Shown here: one piece after another, positions 56,562 through 63,860 of the stretch
Position numbering within the stretch: position 1 is the first letter of the stretch
Layout of the letters: every line of letters begins with the position of its first letter
NCBI GenBank assembly: GCA_963800975.1
Contig: CAWDDB010000005.1
Coordinates: forward strand, 62,001 to 126,000
Source: JALYGY01 sp963800975
GTDB lineage: Bacteria > Actinomycetota > Rubrobacteria > Rubrobacterales > Rubrobacteraceae
Length of the DNA: 64,000 nucleotides
Reading direction: 5' to 3'
The notes under the pieces: model-generated
What the model was told of the DNA's origin: nothing
What the model saw: only the letters and a program-made list of their open reading frames with translations
Database searches by the model: none
Made by a program: the position numbers and the translations under genes

Positions 56562-56655
56562 GGACTTCGCAGAACCACCTCAGCGCGAAGTTCGCGGAAC
56601 ATCCTACGCCCGAAGTTCGGAGAACATCCCTTCCCCGAAGGTGGGTGAATAAGGG
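56562..56655 (+). repeat. Intergenic element, copy 5, with 25-bp iterons
   Basis: TTCGCAGAAC (56566), TTCGCGGAAC (56591) and TTCGGAGAAC (56616), again at exactly 25-bp steps with GAAG before the second and third. The third is followed by 17 bp and GGGTGAATAAGGG. It lies between a leftward and a rightward gene. Confidence 0.82.
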
Positions 56656-56775
56656 AAGAATTCATAGGGTCGCGCCGATGCATAACCCAGGGTGAGTGTT
56701 TCGGCACACTGGCGTTGGGAATAAAAGTATCTTGGTAGGGGAAGCGAGAAATGTATATGCGGTGGTAATGCGATC

Positions 56776-57003
56776 ATGCACCCGACCACCCCTCGAGAAA
56801 TACGAAAGGTTCGAAACCGACGAACCGCCGGTAGTCGGGCCAACGCCGAAGAGTCCTCCGACCTTTTCGAGCGGTTCCTGCGTCTGCCGGTACCCATCGT
56901 GCTAGCGGCGATGTGGCTCGCGGGCGTGGCGTTGTTGGGCGCGGGGATACTAACACTCTACACCTTGGTGATGCTGTTGGCAGCCTCCGCGGGGGGAGCG
57001 TGA
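56776..57003 (+). CDS. Small membrane protein
   Basis: 75 aa from ATG 56776, with no strong RBS. Basic N terminus (REIRKVRNRRTAGSR), an acidic turn, then a long hydrophobic C-terminal part (IVLAAMWLAGVALLGAGILT, LYTLVMLLAASAG) that can form two helices. Unknown family. One of the few rightward genes in the array; element copy 6 starts 22 bp after its stop. Confidence 0.55.
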   Translation: MHPTTPREIRKVRNRRTAGSRANAEESSDLFERFLRLPVPIVLAAMWLAGVALLGAGILTLYTLVMLLAASAGGA

Positions 57004-57024
57004 GCGAACCCTCCTTGCTCCCCT

Positions 57025-57069
57025 AACTTCCGAGAATTCCCTACTTCTACGAGCTTCGGTGCATAAGGC
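57025..57069 (+). repeat. Intergenic element, copy 6
   Basis: AACTTCCGAGAAT, 19 bp spacer, CGGTGCATAAGG. Right of it stands the terminator of the next leftward gene. Confidence 0.75.
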
Positions 57070-57082
57070 TCTGAGCTCCGGT

Positions 57083-57113
57083 CTCTGGGCGGGCCAAGAA
57101 GCCCCGCGCAGAG
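57083..57113 (-). terminator. Terminator hairpin beside copy 6
   Basis: CTCTGGGCGGG and CCCGCGCAGAG pair with one mismatch around a short loop, 11 bp after the stop of the small leftward gene. Confidence 0.65.
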
Positions 57114-57123
57114 CGTGGCGGCT

Positions 57124-57282
57124 CTACTCTTCCTCTAGGAGGCTCTGGCCCAAGTTGAGGATGGTCGGGGCCCACAGCCCTACGAAGATCGCCGCCTCGC
57201 GCCTGCCCGTGGCGTACAGCGCTAGAGAGATCAGGATAGAGATGAGGGTCCCTCCGATGTAGATCCCCTTGCCACCGTTCAT
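57124..57282 (-). CDS. Small two-helix membrane protein
   Basis: 52 aa from ATG 57282, with GAGGAGGT 8 bp upstream. GIYIGGTLISILISLALYAT and EAAIFVGLWAPTILNLGQSL are two membrane helices joined by GRR, with an acidic LLEEE end. The strong RBS and terminator mark it as a real, single-gene unit. I do not know its function. Confidence 0.72.
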   Translation of the reverse strand: MNGGKGIYIGGTLISILISLALYATGRREAAIFVGLWAPTILNLGQSLLEEE

Positions 57283-57377
57283 GTGGTCTACCTCCTCGTG
57301 AATTTGTTAGACGCACTTTACCCGGCGGCTAATCTCGTTAATCGTAAGGGAGCCGCTTCGACTCTTACGCGAAGGGC

Positions 57378-57424
57378 GAACTTCCGAGAACACTATACTT
57401 CCGCGCACTCCGGTGAATAAGGGC
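57378..57424 (+). repeat. Intergenic element, copy 7
   Basis: GAACTTCCGAGAAC, 19 bp spacer, CGGTGAATAAGGGC. An imperfect hairpin (GGACCGG 57433-57439 with CCGGCCC 57451-57457) follows, between the element and the next leftward gene's stop. Confidence 0.8.
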
Positions 57425-57499
57425 AAGGAGAAGGACCGGAACGTTATGCCCCGGCCCTCGCAAACGCTTTGGTCACCATCCTAGCGCGCGCCCGCTTCC

Positions 57500-58768
57500 C
57501 TAGGGAACGAAGGTGAAGCGCGCCAGGTGGGTCCTGGGAAGGCCGGCAACCGTCTGGAACTGGCCCCCAACCCAGAGGTGGTTATCCTCCACCAACAGGT
57601 CCCACGGCCCGTAGAAGTTGCCGTCGACCCTGGGGGCCCAGCCCTGGTCCACGGACCCGTCCTCGAGGTCGAGCAGCGCTATGCGGGTCCGCTGCCACCT
57701 CTGCGCGCCGGGCACCACCCTGGAGTCCTCGGTGACGTTCGAGAAGTGGCCCCCTATGACCAGCTTGTCGGTGCCCAGCATCGCCACCGTCTGCACGTTG
57801 CCCGCGGTCTTGTCCTCCCACACCAGCGTGCCGCCGTTGCCGTTGTCCAGGCGGAACGAGCGGGCCCAGTTCTGCCCGAGGTATCCGGCGCTCACCCGCT
57901 CGCACGTGACGGCGAGGTCGGCCGCTACCTGGTCGTTGGGGACGGACCCCGCGGGGATGGCCCACGGGTGCAGAGCGCCCGTGGTAGCGTCGAAGCGGGC
58001 GATCGTCTCCCGAGGGCTGTAGGAGGTGGGGTTGTCGGCCCCCGAGGCGCTACGGAACTTGCCGCCCGCGAACACCGTCGCCCCGCCGTCGCTCGCGCAC
58101 GAGGAGGAGAGGCTGTGGACGAAGTTGCTCACCCTCGGCTTCCACCCCGAGTCCAGGTTGCCCGTGGCGGCGTCGAGCGCTCCCAGGTAGCGGCGGAAGG
58201 CGCCGTCGATCGAGGCGAAGTAGCCGCCGAGGTAGACCTTCGTGCCCGACGGGCTCGCAAGCAGGGCCCTGACGCCTTTGTCGGTCTCCGTGCCAACCAC
58301 CGGGTCGACGCCCGGGTCCACCGCGCCGGTCGCCGCGCCCACGGCCGCGAGGTTCCTGCGCGCGACGCCGTCCACGGCGTCGAACTTCCCGCCGATCCAG
58401 ATCTTGCCCCCCGCCGCGGCTAGCGCGTAAACCTGCGTCTGGGTCATGTCCGCGCCGGTGACGTCCGGGGTCCAAGTGGGGTCCCCCACGCCGGTGTCGG
58501 CGCGGAAGCGCGCGACGTTGGTGGCCTTGAACGACGGGGCCCCCGCGGCGGTGGTGCTGCGGGCCCTGGTGAACTTGCCGCCCACGTAGACGTAGTCGCC
58601 CGACCTGATGACCGAGTAGACGACGCCGTTGGTCACCCACGTGTCGTCCGGGGTCGGGTTTATCGTTGGGGACGCGGGGGTGGTCTGCGCCCCGGCCGTC
58701 CCCACGGCGGCGAGCACCGAGATCGCCACCGCCGCCACAACAAACATCAGCATCACTCTTCGTTTCAA
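57500..58768 (-). CDS. Secreted beta-propeller (delta-60-type repeat) protein
   Basis: 422 aa. Signal peptide (LMFVVAAVAISVLAAVGTAG, cleavage near AGAQ). Repeated blades contain YVGGKFTRARS, IWIGGKFDAVDG, VYLGGYFASIDG, VFAGGKFRSASG, LVIGGHFSNV and LWVGGQFQTVAG, about 50-70 aa apart, each followed by a segment of the type LAALDAATG. This matches secreted beta-propeller repeat proteins; ligand unknown. Flanked by element copies 7 and 8. Confidence 0.85.
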   Translation of the reverse strand: MKRRVMLMFVVAAVAISVLAAVGTAGAQTTPASPTINPTPDDTWVTNGVVYSVIRSGDYVYVGGKFTRARSTTAAGAPSFKATNVARFRADTGVGDPTWTPDVTGADMTQTQVYALAAAGGKIWIGGKFDAVDGVARRNLAAVGAATGAVDPGVDPVVGTETDKGVRALLASPSGTKVYLGGYFASIDGAFRRYLGALDAATGNLDSGWKPRVSNFVHSLSSSCASDGGATVFAGGKFRSASGADNPTSYSPRETIARFDATTGALHPWAIPAGSVPNDQVAADLAVTCERVSAGYLGQNWARSFRLDNGNGGTLVWEDKTAGNVQTVAMLGTDKLVIGGHFSNVTEDSRVVPGAQRWQRTRIALLDLEDGSVDQGWAPRVDGNFYGPWDLLVEDNHLWVGGQFQTVAGLPRTHLARFTFVP

Positions 58769-58889
58769 GGCCGTGCTCCTTCGTCCGAGGAGGTGGGACG
58801 AACCCGTACGCCCGCCTCACGCGCTAGCAAGTGCTAGTATCGACGGCAACGAGAACGCACGCCTCCCCCATTTGGCACATTCTTTGTGC

Positions 58890-58932
58890 ATTTCCGAGAA
58901 TTCCATACTTCTAGGCACTTCGGTGAATAAAG
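58890..58932 (+). repeat. Intergenic element, copy 8
   Basis: TTTCCGAGAAT, 19 bp spacer, CGGTGAATAAAG, between the start of a leftward and the start of a rightward gene. Confidence 0.75.
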
Positions 58933-59039
58933 AGGACCCGCTCGGGGGTTGCAAAGAACGCCCGGACTTCACTAATATGCACGTATCGAGACAAGAGGGC
59001 GAGCCCGATGGCTTCGCCGCACGGACCCACGAGGGGGGA

Positions 59040-59453
59040 ATGGGAAGATCGCTGCTGCTCATAGTGATCTCGAGCGTGGTTCTCCTGGCCGGCCACGTTG
59101 GCACGGCTGGCTCCGATCCGCTCAAGAACTTTCGTTTGCTGATTCCGGCCACCTGTAACGATGGCGAACGATTCGAGTTCGTCATCAACGGGGAGGGGAT
59201 CGCTGGCCACATAATCGGAGATACTGGCAACATCCATCCCGTGCAGGACACCGTCACGTACACCTACACGGATCCGACAACCGGCGAGCCGGTAACGACG
59301 ACGGTGGTCGACTCCCTCGGCCGTGGCAAGAAGGAGGGCCTCCAGGGCGACTTGAAGAGATGCGAGGGGACGGTCAAATACACGGATCCGGAACTCGGGT
59401 TGGAGGTGACGGCCGAATTCGACGTAGTGGCTTACTTTACGCCAAGACGCTGA
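59040..59453 (+). CDS. Secreted hypothetical protein
   Basis: 137 aa from ATG 59040 with GAGGGGG just upstream; an earlier ATG at 58978 lacks an RBS. Signal peptide (LLLIVISSVVLLAGHVGTAG) and a mature domain of about 115 aa rich in strands (GERFEFVINGEGIAGHIIGD, VQDTVTYTYTDPTTGEPVTT, KYTDPELGLEVTAEFDVVAY) with two Cys. No family recognised. Confidence 0.68.
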   Translation: MGRSLLLIVISSVVLLAGHVGTAGSDPLKNFRLLIPATCNDGERFEFVINGEGIAGHIIGDTGNIHPVQDTVTYTYTDPTTGEPVTTTVVDSLGRGKKEGLQGDLKRCEGTVKYTDPELGLEVTAEFDVVAYFTPRR

Positions 59454-59568
59454 CGGCAAGGTACGGCTTCCGCGTGGCGGCGACGTTGGCTCGTGACGTT
59501 CCGCCGACAACCCGTACGCGGGTGATGGCAGGGATGAATACCCAGCTTCGCTAGCACCGGTGCCGAAC

Positions 59569-59835
59569 CTAGACCAGATTAGCCCTGGCGCGTTCCTCCG
59601 TCGCGTCCGCCCACTCCACCACCGCCTCATCCGGCACGTACAAGTCCATCCCTCGAACGTTGCCGCTCGCGCTCCAGGTAACCAGCACTTTCTTGACGGG
59701 GAGACGTTGGATATGGATGACCCACCCGCGATGTATGCGGCCCGCGGAGTCGTACGCCGGTACCGCATCACCTACCTCGATGTCCTTCGCAAGTTTCAAG
59801 CTTCGTGGACCCTTCTTCGGAACCGCCACCACCAT
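59569..59835 (-). CDS. Hypothetical protein
   Basis: 88 aa from ATG 59835; upstream in-frame starts exist but lack an RBS. Sequence KLAKDIEVGDAVPAYDSAGR and IHRGWVIHIQRLPVKKVLVT is strand-rich and resembles small SH3/KOW-like or Hint-like barrels, without the Hint catalytic residues. No signal peptide. Function unknown. Confidence 0.55.
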   Translation of the reverse strand: MVVAVPKKGPRSLKLAKDIEVGDAVPAYDSAGRIHRGWVIHIQRLPVKKVLVTWSASGNVRGMDLYVPDEAVVEWADATEERARANLV

Positions 59836-59907
59836 TGATATGCGCCGACCGTGGCCCCGAAATACACCATTCCTGCCGGAGCACCACGACCTCGGTCCCA
59901 TGCGTTA

Positions 59908-59968
59908 GGACCGGGGCTACGCGAACTTCCGAGAACACTAGCCTTCCAGGCATTTGGGTGGATAAGGC
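59908..59968 (+). repeat. Intergenic element, copy 9 (extended form)
   Basis: An extra left part GGACCGGGGCTACGCG precedes AACTTCCGAGAAC; then 19 bp and GGGTGGATAAGG. Copies 10 and 11 have the same extension. Confidence 0.8.
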
Positions 59969-60158
59969 CTTATCGACCGATCCGCTCAGCAGCGCCGCGC
60001 GTATCATCGTTCCGCGGAAGGGGTACTCGAGGTTCTGGTTGGTGCCCCACGACACCGTCCCGCCGCCGCTCGCGTGTAGGGGCACCCGCGAAAGGGAAAT
60101 ACGTGCCAGGCGCATGCGGACCGAACCGCCGGCTACGCGCCGGAAGTGCGAGGATACA

Positions 60159-60386
60159 TTGGCAGAGGAGCAGAGGTTGTTACCCAAGTTCGACTACCAC
60201 GTAGACGAGAGCGACCCCGACGTGGTCGTGCTCACGCGTCAGGACGGCGCGTTCGTCGCGGCCTTCAGCGCGAGGGGGGTGACAAGGGAGGGGATAATAG
60301 AGGCCGCCCAGGAAGACTACCGCGCCTTGGTAGAGAGGGTCGGCCGCTCGGGCAACGAACCGGTCTCGGAGGCGCGCAGCCCTTAG
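60159..60386 (+). CDS. Small protein, paralogue of 39208-39390
   Basis: 75 aa from TTG 60159, GAGG 6 bp upstream. Core LLPKFDYHVDESDPDVVVLT, then GAFVAAFSARGVTREGIIEA. The block FVAxFSAR and the preceding acidic/strand pattern match the 60-aa protein of the 38-40 kb element. Predicted alpha/beta mini-domain; function unknown. Element copy 10 starts 5 bp after its stop. Confidence 0.65.
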   Translation: MAEEQRLLPKFDYHVDESDPDVVVLTRQDGAFVAAFSARGVTREGIIEAAQEDYRALVERVGRSGNEPVSEARSP

Positions 60387-60391
60387 CCGCT

Positions 60392-60429
60392 GGACCGGGG
60401 CTACGCGGACTTCCGAGAATTCTTATATA
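60392..60429 (+). repeat. Intergenic element, copy 10, cut by the IS
   Basis: GGACCGGGGCTACGCGGACT then TCCGAGAATTC, after which the insertion sequence begins. The sequence right of the IS (61366 on) would continue as ATAGGAAATACGCATGG, a poor match to the expected right end. Confidence 0.7.
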
Positions 60430-61365
60430 GAGACTGTCTTAAAATCCTCAAGCACGTGCTAGCCTCCTAACAATGAGCCGCGTCGTAGAGGCATGGATGA
60501 ACGCTTCTCCGGTCGAGCACACCCTCTCGTAGTCTTTCGCCATGCGCCGGTTGTGGGTTATCCATGCGAATGTCCGCTCTGCGACCCAACGGCGCGGCAC
60601 GTTCTCGAAGCCCGGGCGCGTGGGCAACTTGCTAAGGTCCATATCGTGACCCTCCTCGAACCGTTCCCTAGCCCAGACCTCCAGAACCTTCTCAGGCGGG
60701 GGCTTGGGAGAGCGCTTGACCACCTCGACCTCCACGCCAAGCGTCTGCTCTACCCGATCCTTGCCCCGACCTCGGTAACCCGCGCCCACCCATAGGTACG
60801 AAAGCCGTGGCAGACGCGAGCGAGCCGGTGCGAGCAGCCGTCGGATGCCGTCCTGGTCTGGGGCCTTCGCGCTGTGCACCTTGGCTTCGACCACCAGACC
60901 TTCGGTGTCCACCAGCAGGTGCCTCTTTCTGCCGCGAACCTTCTTGCCTCCGTCAAAGCCCCTTTGCTCTCCGCCTACTCCGGTGGTCTTAGCCGACCGC
61001 GAGCCGACGATGCGGGCGCTGGGCTCGGGATCTCTGCCGAGCTTCTCCCTCAATAGTCGCCGCATTGTCCGGTTCGACCTCTCCCAGGTGCCGTCGAGCC
61101 TCCACGCCCTGAAGTAGTGGAACACCGTCTTCCAAGGCGGGAACTCGCGAGGGAGCATGCGCCACTGGCAACCACTCTTTAGGACATAGAAGACAGCGTT
61201 GAGGATCTCGCGAGGGCTGTGCAACCTCGGGCGTCCACGCCATTTTGAGGCCGGGAGGTACGTCTCGAGCAGCCCCCACTCTTCGTTTGAGAGATCCGTG
61301 GGATATCTCTTGTTTTTCATGGCTCAAAGCGTAGCCAGCGACCGACACCTTTTTAAGACAGTCTC
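60430..61365 (-). mobile_element. IS5-family insertion sequence, 936 bp
   Basis: Perfect terminal inverted repeats GAGACTGTCTTAAAA of at least 15 bp bound one transposase gene. The trinucleotide ATA flanks both ends (60427-60429, 61366-61368) and is the likely target duplication. It inserted into element copy 10. Confidence 0.9.
60448..61320 (-). CDS. IS5-family transposase with both catalytic Asp replaced
   Basis: 290 aa, full length for the family. N-terminal RYPTDLSNEEWGLLETYLPA and the Y-R-E-type end PRRWVAERTFAWITHNRRMA are clear. Family members read IVDSRSxKTT and WVDAGYRG at the first two catalytic Asp; here they are IVGSRSAKTT (Gly106, codon GGC at 61003-61005) and WVGAGYRG (Gly179), while Glu248 remains. 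The protein should be catalytically dead although the IS ends are intact. It could be mobilised only by an active copy elsewhere. Confidence 0.9.
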   Translation of the reverse strand: MKNKRYPTDLSNEEWGLLETYLPASKWRGRPRLHSPREILNAVFYVLKSGCQWRMLPREFPPWKTVFHYFRAWRLDGTWERSNRTMRRLLREKLGRDPEPSARIVGSRSAKTTGVGGEQRGFDGGKKVRGRKRHLLVDTEGLVVEAKVHSAKAPDQDGIRRLLAPARSRLPRLSYLWVGAGYRGRGKDRVEQTLGVEVEVVKRSPKPPPEKVLEVWARERFEEGHDMDLSKLPTRPGFENVPRRWVAERTFAWITHNRRMAKDYERVCSTGEAFIHASTTRLIVRRLARA

Positions 61366-61376
61366 ATAGGAAATAC

Positions 61377-61416
61377 GCATGGCGGCTCGCGCGCGGGCGC
61401 GCGCGAGCCGCCATGC
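61377..61416 (-). terminator. Strong hairpin after the 61451 gene
   Basis: 18-bp perfect arms (GCATGGCGGCTCGCGCGC) around a 4-base loop, 35 bp after the stop. It follows the pattern terminator-then-element seen across the array. Confidence 0.75.
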
Positions 61417-61450
61417 CCCGGTCAGGTCCTACGCCGGTCGCTTCGGGTGC

Positions 61451-62143
61451 CTACGGAGCATCCGCACCCACCGTGCATACCGCGTAGACGCGGAACGTGA
61501 ACTGCCCGTTGGAGTTCACGTTCCCGTCGAAGTCGAAGATGCTCGCTTCCCACCCCGTCGGCGCGTCGTCGCCGGCGGCGACGAAGACGGGACGGCCTTG
61601 GCTGACCACGAAGTCCGCGATGTTGGGGGGGCCCTCTTCCGTTGCCCCGTCCCGGAAGACGGCGGCGCCGCCCCCGGTGGCCACCTCCCCTTCCTGCTCA
61701 TCGCAAAGCGCTTGTTCGGTGGCGCCCAGGAATCCGTTTCCCAAGTCATTTTCGTCGGTCCTGACCACGACGTTCGAGCCGAGGAAGTCGCCCGAGTCCT
61801 GGCCGTCGAGCTTGTCGGCGTTGAGGTTGGCCGCCCTGCCCGCATCCGCGTTGACGTTTATCGGCGCCCTGCCCGCCTCCACCCTCAGGTCCAACGCCCG
61901 AGAGCCGGATGCGGAAGAGTCGTTGTCCACCACCAGCATCGGCCCACCCGCGTTGGTCCCGGCCAGCCTGGTTAGGGCGTTGTTTATGGTGTTGGTCTGC
62001 CCCAGCTTGAAGGGGTCGCCCGGCACCGCCGCCAAGGCCACGGTCCCCACCCCAAGCACAAGCGCTAGCGTCACCACCGCTCCCCAGAACAGGGCGGCCC
62101 CCTTGGCCAGCCACAGCGCCTTTGCCGCTACGCTCCTTAGCAT
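61451..62143 (-). CDS. Secreted/membrane-anchored hypothetical protein
   Basis: 230 aa from ATG 62143 with GGAGAG upstream. N-terminal helix (LFWGAVVTLALVLGVGTVAL) acting as signal or anchor; then LGQTNTINNALTRLAGTNAG, a beta-solenoid-like region (INVNADAGRAANLNADKLDG then QDSGDFLG) and a C-terminal domain with ALCDEQEGEVATGGGAAVFR and a late Cys. The NADKLDGxxSxxF motif is frequent in secreted proteins with trimeric or collagen-like parts. Function unknown. Confidence 0.72.
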   Translation of the reverse strand: MLRSVAAKALWLAKGAALFWGAVVTLALVLGVGTVALAAVPGDPFKLGQTNTINNALTRLAGTNAGGPMLVVDNDSSASGSRALDLRVEAGRAPINVNADAGRAANLNADKLDGQDSGDFLGSNVVVRTDENDLGNGFLGATEQALCDEQEGEVATGGGAAVFRDGATEEGPPNIADFVVSQGRPVFVAAGDDAPTGWEASIFDFDGNVNSNGQFTFRVYAVCTVGADAP

Positions 62144-62425
62144 GAGCTCTCCACTCCCTCTTTCGCCTTTAGCAACGAAGGCAGCATAGGACGGGGAGAA
62201 CGGAGAGCGCATGCGTAACCTTACGCATTCGGGGTACGCAACTTCACGGCTCGTGGACATGGCTCGGCCCCGTCCCGAACCCCTTACCCGAGTACGGGAC
62301 TCGGCCCCATACCAGGGGATAGGTCTAGCTTGCTGTGTGTTGCACACGAAAGTAGGACCGAAAGTAAACCCCACAGCTGTTGCGGGTCTACCAGGTGTAC
62401 CGGGACGGGGTTAGCGAAGGTGAGA
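62144..62425. other. Intergenic region with a mosaic shared with the dodecin upstream region
   Basis: No gene. Contains GGCTCGGCCCCG and, at 62309-62328, ATACCAGGGGATAGGTCTAG, both of which recur upstream of the dodecin gene at 63694-63743. The order is the same but the distance between the blocks differs. Confidence 0.6.
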
Positions 62426-62462
62426 GCCGCCCGGCCGGAGGATAGGAACCGAGCCGGGCGGC
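62426..62462 (-). terminator. Terminator hairpin of the DUF6766 gene
   Basis: GCCGCCCGGC and GCCGGGCGGC form a perfect 10-bp stem with a 17-base loop, about 117 bp after the stop on the minus strand. Confidence 0.6.
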
Positions 62463-62578
62463 AGAAAGAGGATACGGCAAGTCTACCCGACCGTGGGAGG
62501 TTACCCTACCCCTCCTCGCCGTCCACGGCGGCCGCGACGACGAACCCGACGTCGTCGGCCTGGACACGAGAACTCGCG

Positions 62579-63239
62579 CTAGGCCCCGGTCTCGCGGTGC
62601 GGGGAGGCGACGGGCTTGGACTCCGGAGATCCCCTCTGCCTGAGGAAGATCGAGAGCACCACCATCGCCCCGATGGCCAGGAACTCGCTCTGCCAGTTCT
62701 GCAACGACTCGGACCAGAAGCGCGAGGTGCCGAGGTACCCGAGCGTCGAGACGGGAGACCCGCCGTGCTCGAGCTGCTCCTGGCTGTAGGCCTCGGCGCC
62801 CCCGACGGCGTGCAGTACGAAGGAGAAGGCGAACAGCGAGAGCAGGGCGAGGCCGAGGGAGTTCTCGTAGAGCTTGAGCGCCGCGCCCCCCCTTGCGGAC
62901 CGGCCAGGGGGCGTCCGTGCGGCCCCCCTCGTCGCCTCCCGCCTCTTCGGCGCGCCCTGCGTCCGGGTCCTCGGACTCCGCCGAGCCCCGCTGCACGAGC
63001 CAGGCGGTGAGCAAGACGTAGAGGCCCATCTGGAGGAACTCGCTCTCCCAGTTCTCGAAGACCGCCTCGACGAAGTCGCCGCTCCGCAGGTAGGACGCGT
63101 AGCCGACCTGCGGCCTGCCGTGCTCCGCCTCGGTGGCGTTGTGGTCCAGGTAGCCCGCGACGCTCTGGGCGGCCAGGAAGACCGCGAAGAGGCCGAACAT
63201 GACGATCGAAAGGCCGTTGTCGCGTAGCAGACGTCGCAT
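62579..63239 (-). pseudogene. DUF6766-family membrane protein with a frame break
   Basis: From ATG 63239. First half: LLRDNGLSIVMFGLFAVFLA, SVAGYLDHNATEAEHGRPQV and FVEAVFENWESEFLQMGLYV. After VRKGG the protein continues in another frame: ALKLYENSLGLALLSLFAFS, TSRFWSESLQNWQSEFLAIG and LRQRGSPESKPV. The two halves together give the four-helix layout of DUF6766. The break is at a run of seven G on the coding strand (62886-62892). If the run is miscounted the gene is intact, about 220 aa. Confidence 0.82.
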
Positions 63240-63330
63240 CCCGCGGTCAAGGATACAGGCCACGCGCCGCGGGAGGCAGCACCGCCACCGGCGAGCCGGC
63301 TTCGGGGTGGTCCGGTTGCCCGACTAGCAA

Positions 63331-63358
63331 GCCGGAAGGACGACGTCGTCCTTCCGGC
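63331..63358 (-). terminator. Hairpin after the dodecin gene
   Basis: A 28-bp perfect palindrome, arms GCCGGAAGGACGAC, 39 bp after the dodecin stop. Confidence 0.7.
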
Positions 63359-63397
63359 CCGGTGGGTGCTGCTTATCGGATAAGCGCCCTAGGAGGG

Positions 63398-63598
63398 CTA
63401 CTCCAGCTCGAAGGTGATGGCCAGGTTTACCTGGTAACCCGTGATGGAGCCGTTCTCGATGAGGACGTTCATGTCCTTAACCCACGCCCCCTCCACGTTC
63501 CTCAGCGTCTTGGTGGCGCGGGCCACCGCCTCGTTTATTGCGTCCTCGAAGCTCGTCTGGGACGTGGCGCTCAGCTCGGTGACCCTGGCAACGCTCAT
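63398..63598 (-). CDS. Dodecin-family flavin-binding protein
   Basis: 66 aa, the usual dodecin length; GGAGGGAG precedes ATG 63598. One helix between strands: RVTELSATSQTSFEDAINEA then VARATKTLRNVEGAWVKDMN and a final GYQVNLAITFELE. Dodecins form hollow dodecamers that store and protect FMN/riboflavin or CoA. The conserved Trp that stacks on the flavin is present (GAWV). Monocistronic, with its own terminator. Confidence 0.93.
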   Translation of the reverse strand: MSVARVTELSATSQTSFEDAINEAVARATKTLRNVEGAWVKDMNVLIENGSITGYQVNLAITFELE

Positions 63599-63693
63599 GC
63601 GTGGCTCCCTCCCTGCAGCCTGTCTCGTCTCCCCCTATATGTCCGGAGGGAGCGGGCGCGAAACACGCGAGCCGATCGGGGCATCGGCTTAGG

Positions 63694-63778
63694 GCTCGGC
63701 CCCGCCCCGGACGCCCCAAGCCTATACCAGGGTATGGGTCTACCGCGGGGTATTATCGGGACACGAGTCCCGAGCGGG
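63694..63778. promoter_or_regulatory. Upstream mosaic of the dodecin gene with a palindrome
   Basis: Includes GGCTCGGCCCCG and ATACCAGGGTAT (63724-63735), an inverted repeat with a 2-base centre. It extends as ATACCAGGGTATGGGTCTAC, matching 62309-62328 at 17 of 20 positions. A second inverted repeat GGGAC-ACGA-GTCCC follows. Candidate operators shared by the dodecin and the 61451 gene. Confidence 0.5.
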
Positions 63779-63799
63779 GGTCGGGATGCTTGGCCCATC

Positions 63800-63860
63800 G
63801 GACCAGGGCTTTGTGGACTTCCGAGAACTCGTACCTTCAACCCACTAGTGTAAATAACGC
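63800..63860 (+). repeat. Intergenic element, copy 11 (extended form)
   Basis: GGACCAGGGCTTTGTGGACT then TCCGAGAAC, 19 bp, and a diverged right end GTGTAAATAACG. The last 140 bp of the window beyond it show no start of a gene I can support. Confidence 0.7.

Noticed and set aside
53441..56655. Tandem 25-bp repeats considered as a mini CRISPR array
   Set aside because: Repeat core of about 14 bp and fillers of 11 bp are too short for CRISPR, only three units each, and no cas genes are in the window.
55441..57072. Small minus-strand frames repeatedly giving FGEGMFSE-like peptides
   Set aside because: They are translations of the dispersed intergenic element, not a protein family; no RBS and no conservation outside the repeat.
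51975..63860. Classic integron with attC sites
   Set aside because: GTTRRRY-type core appears only in some copies (GTTGGGT), no paired RYYYAAC box or long imperfect hairpin is present, and the recombinase has a phage-type arm domain without the integron-specific insert. Kept only as an analogy.
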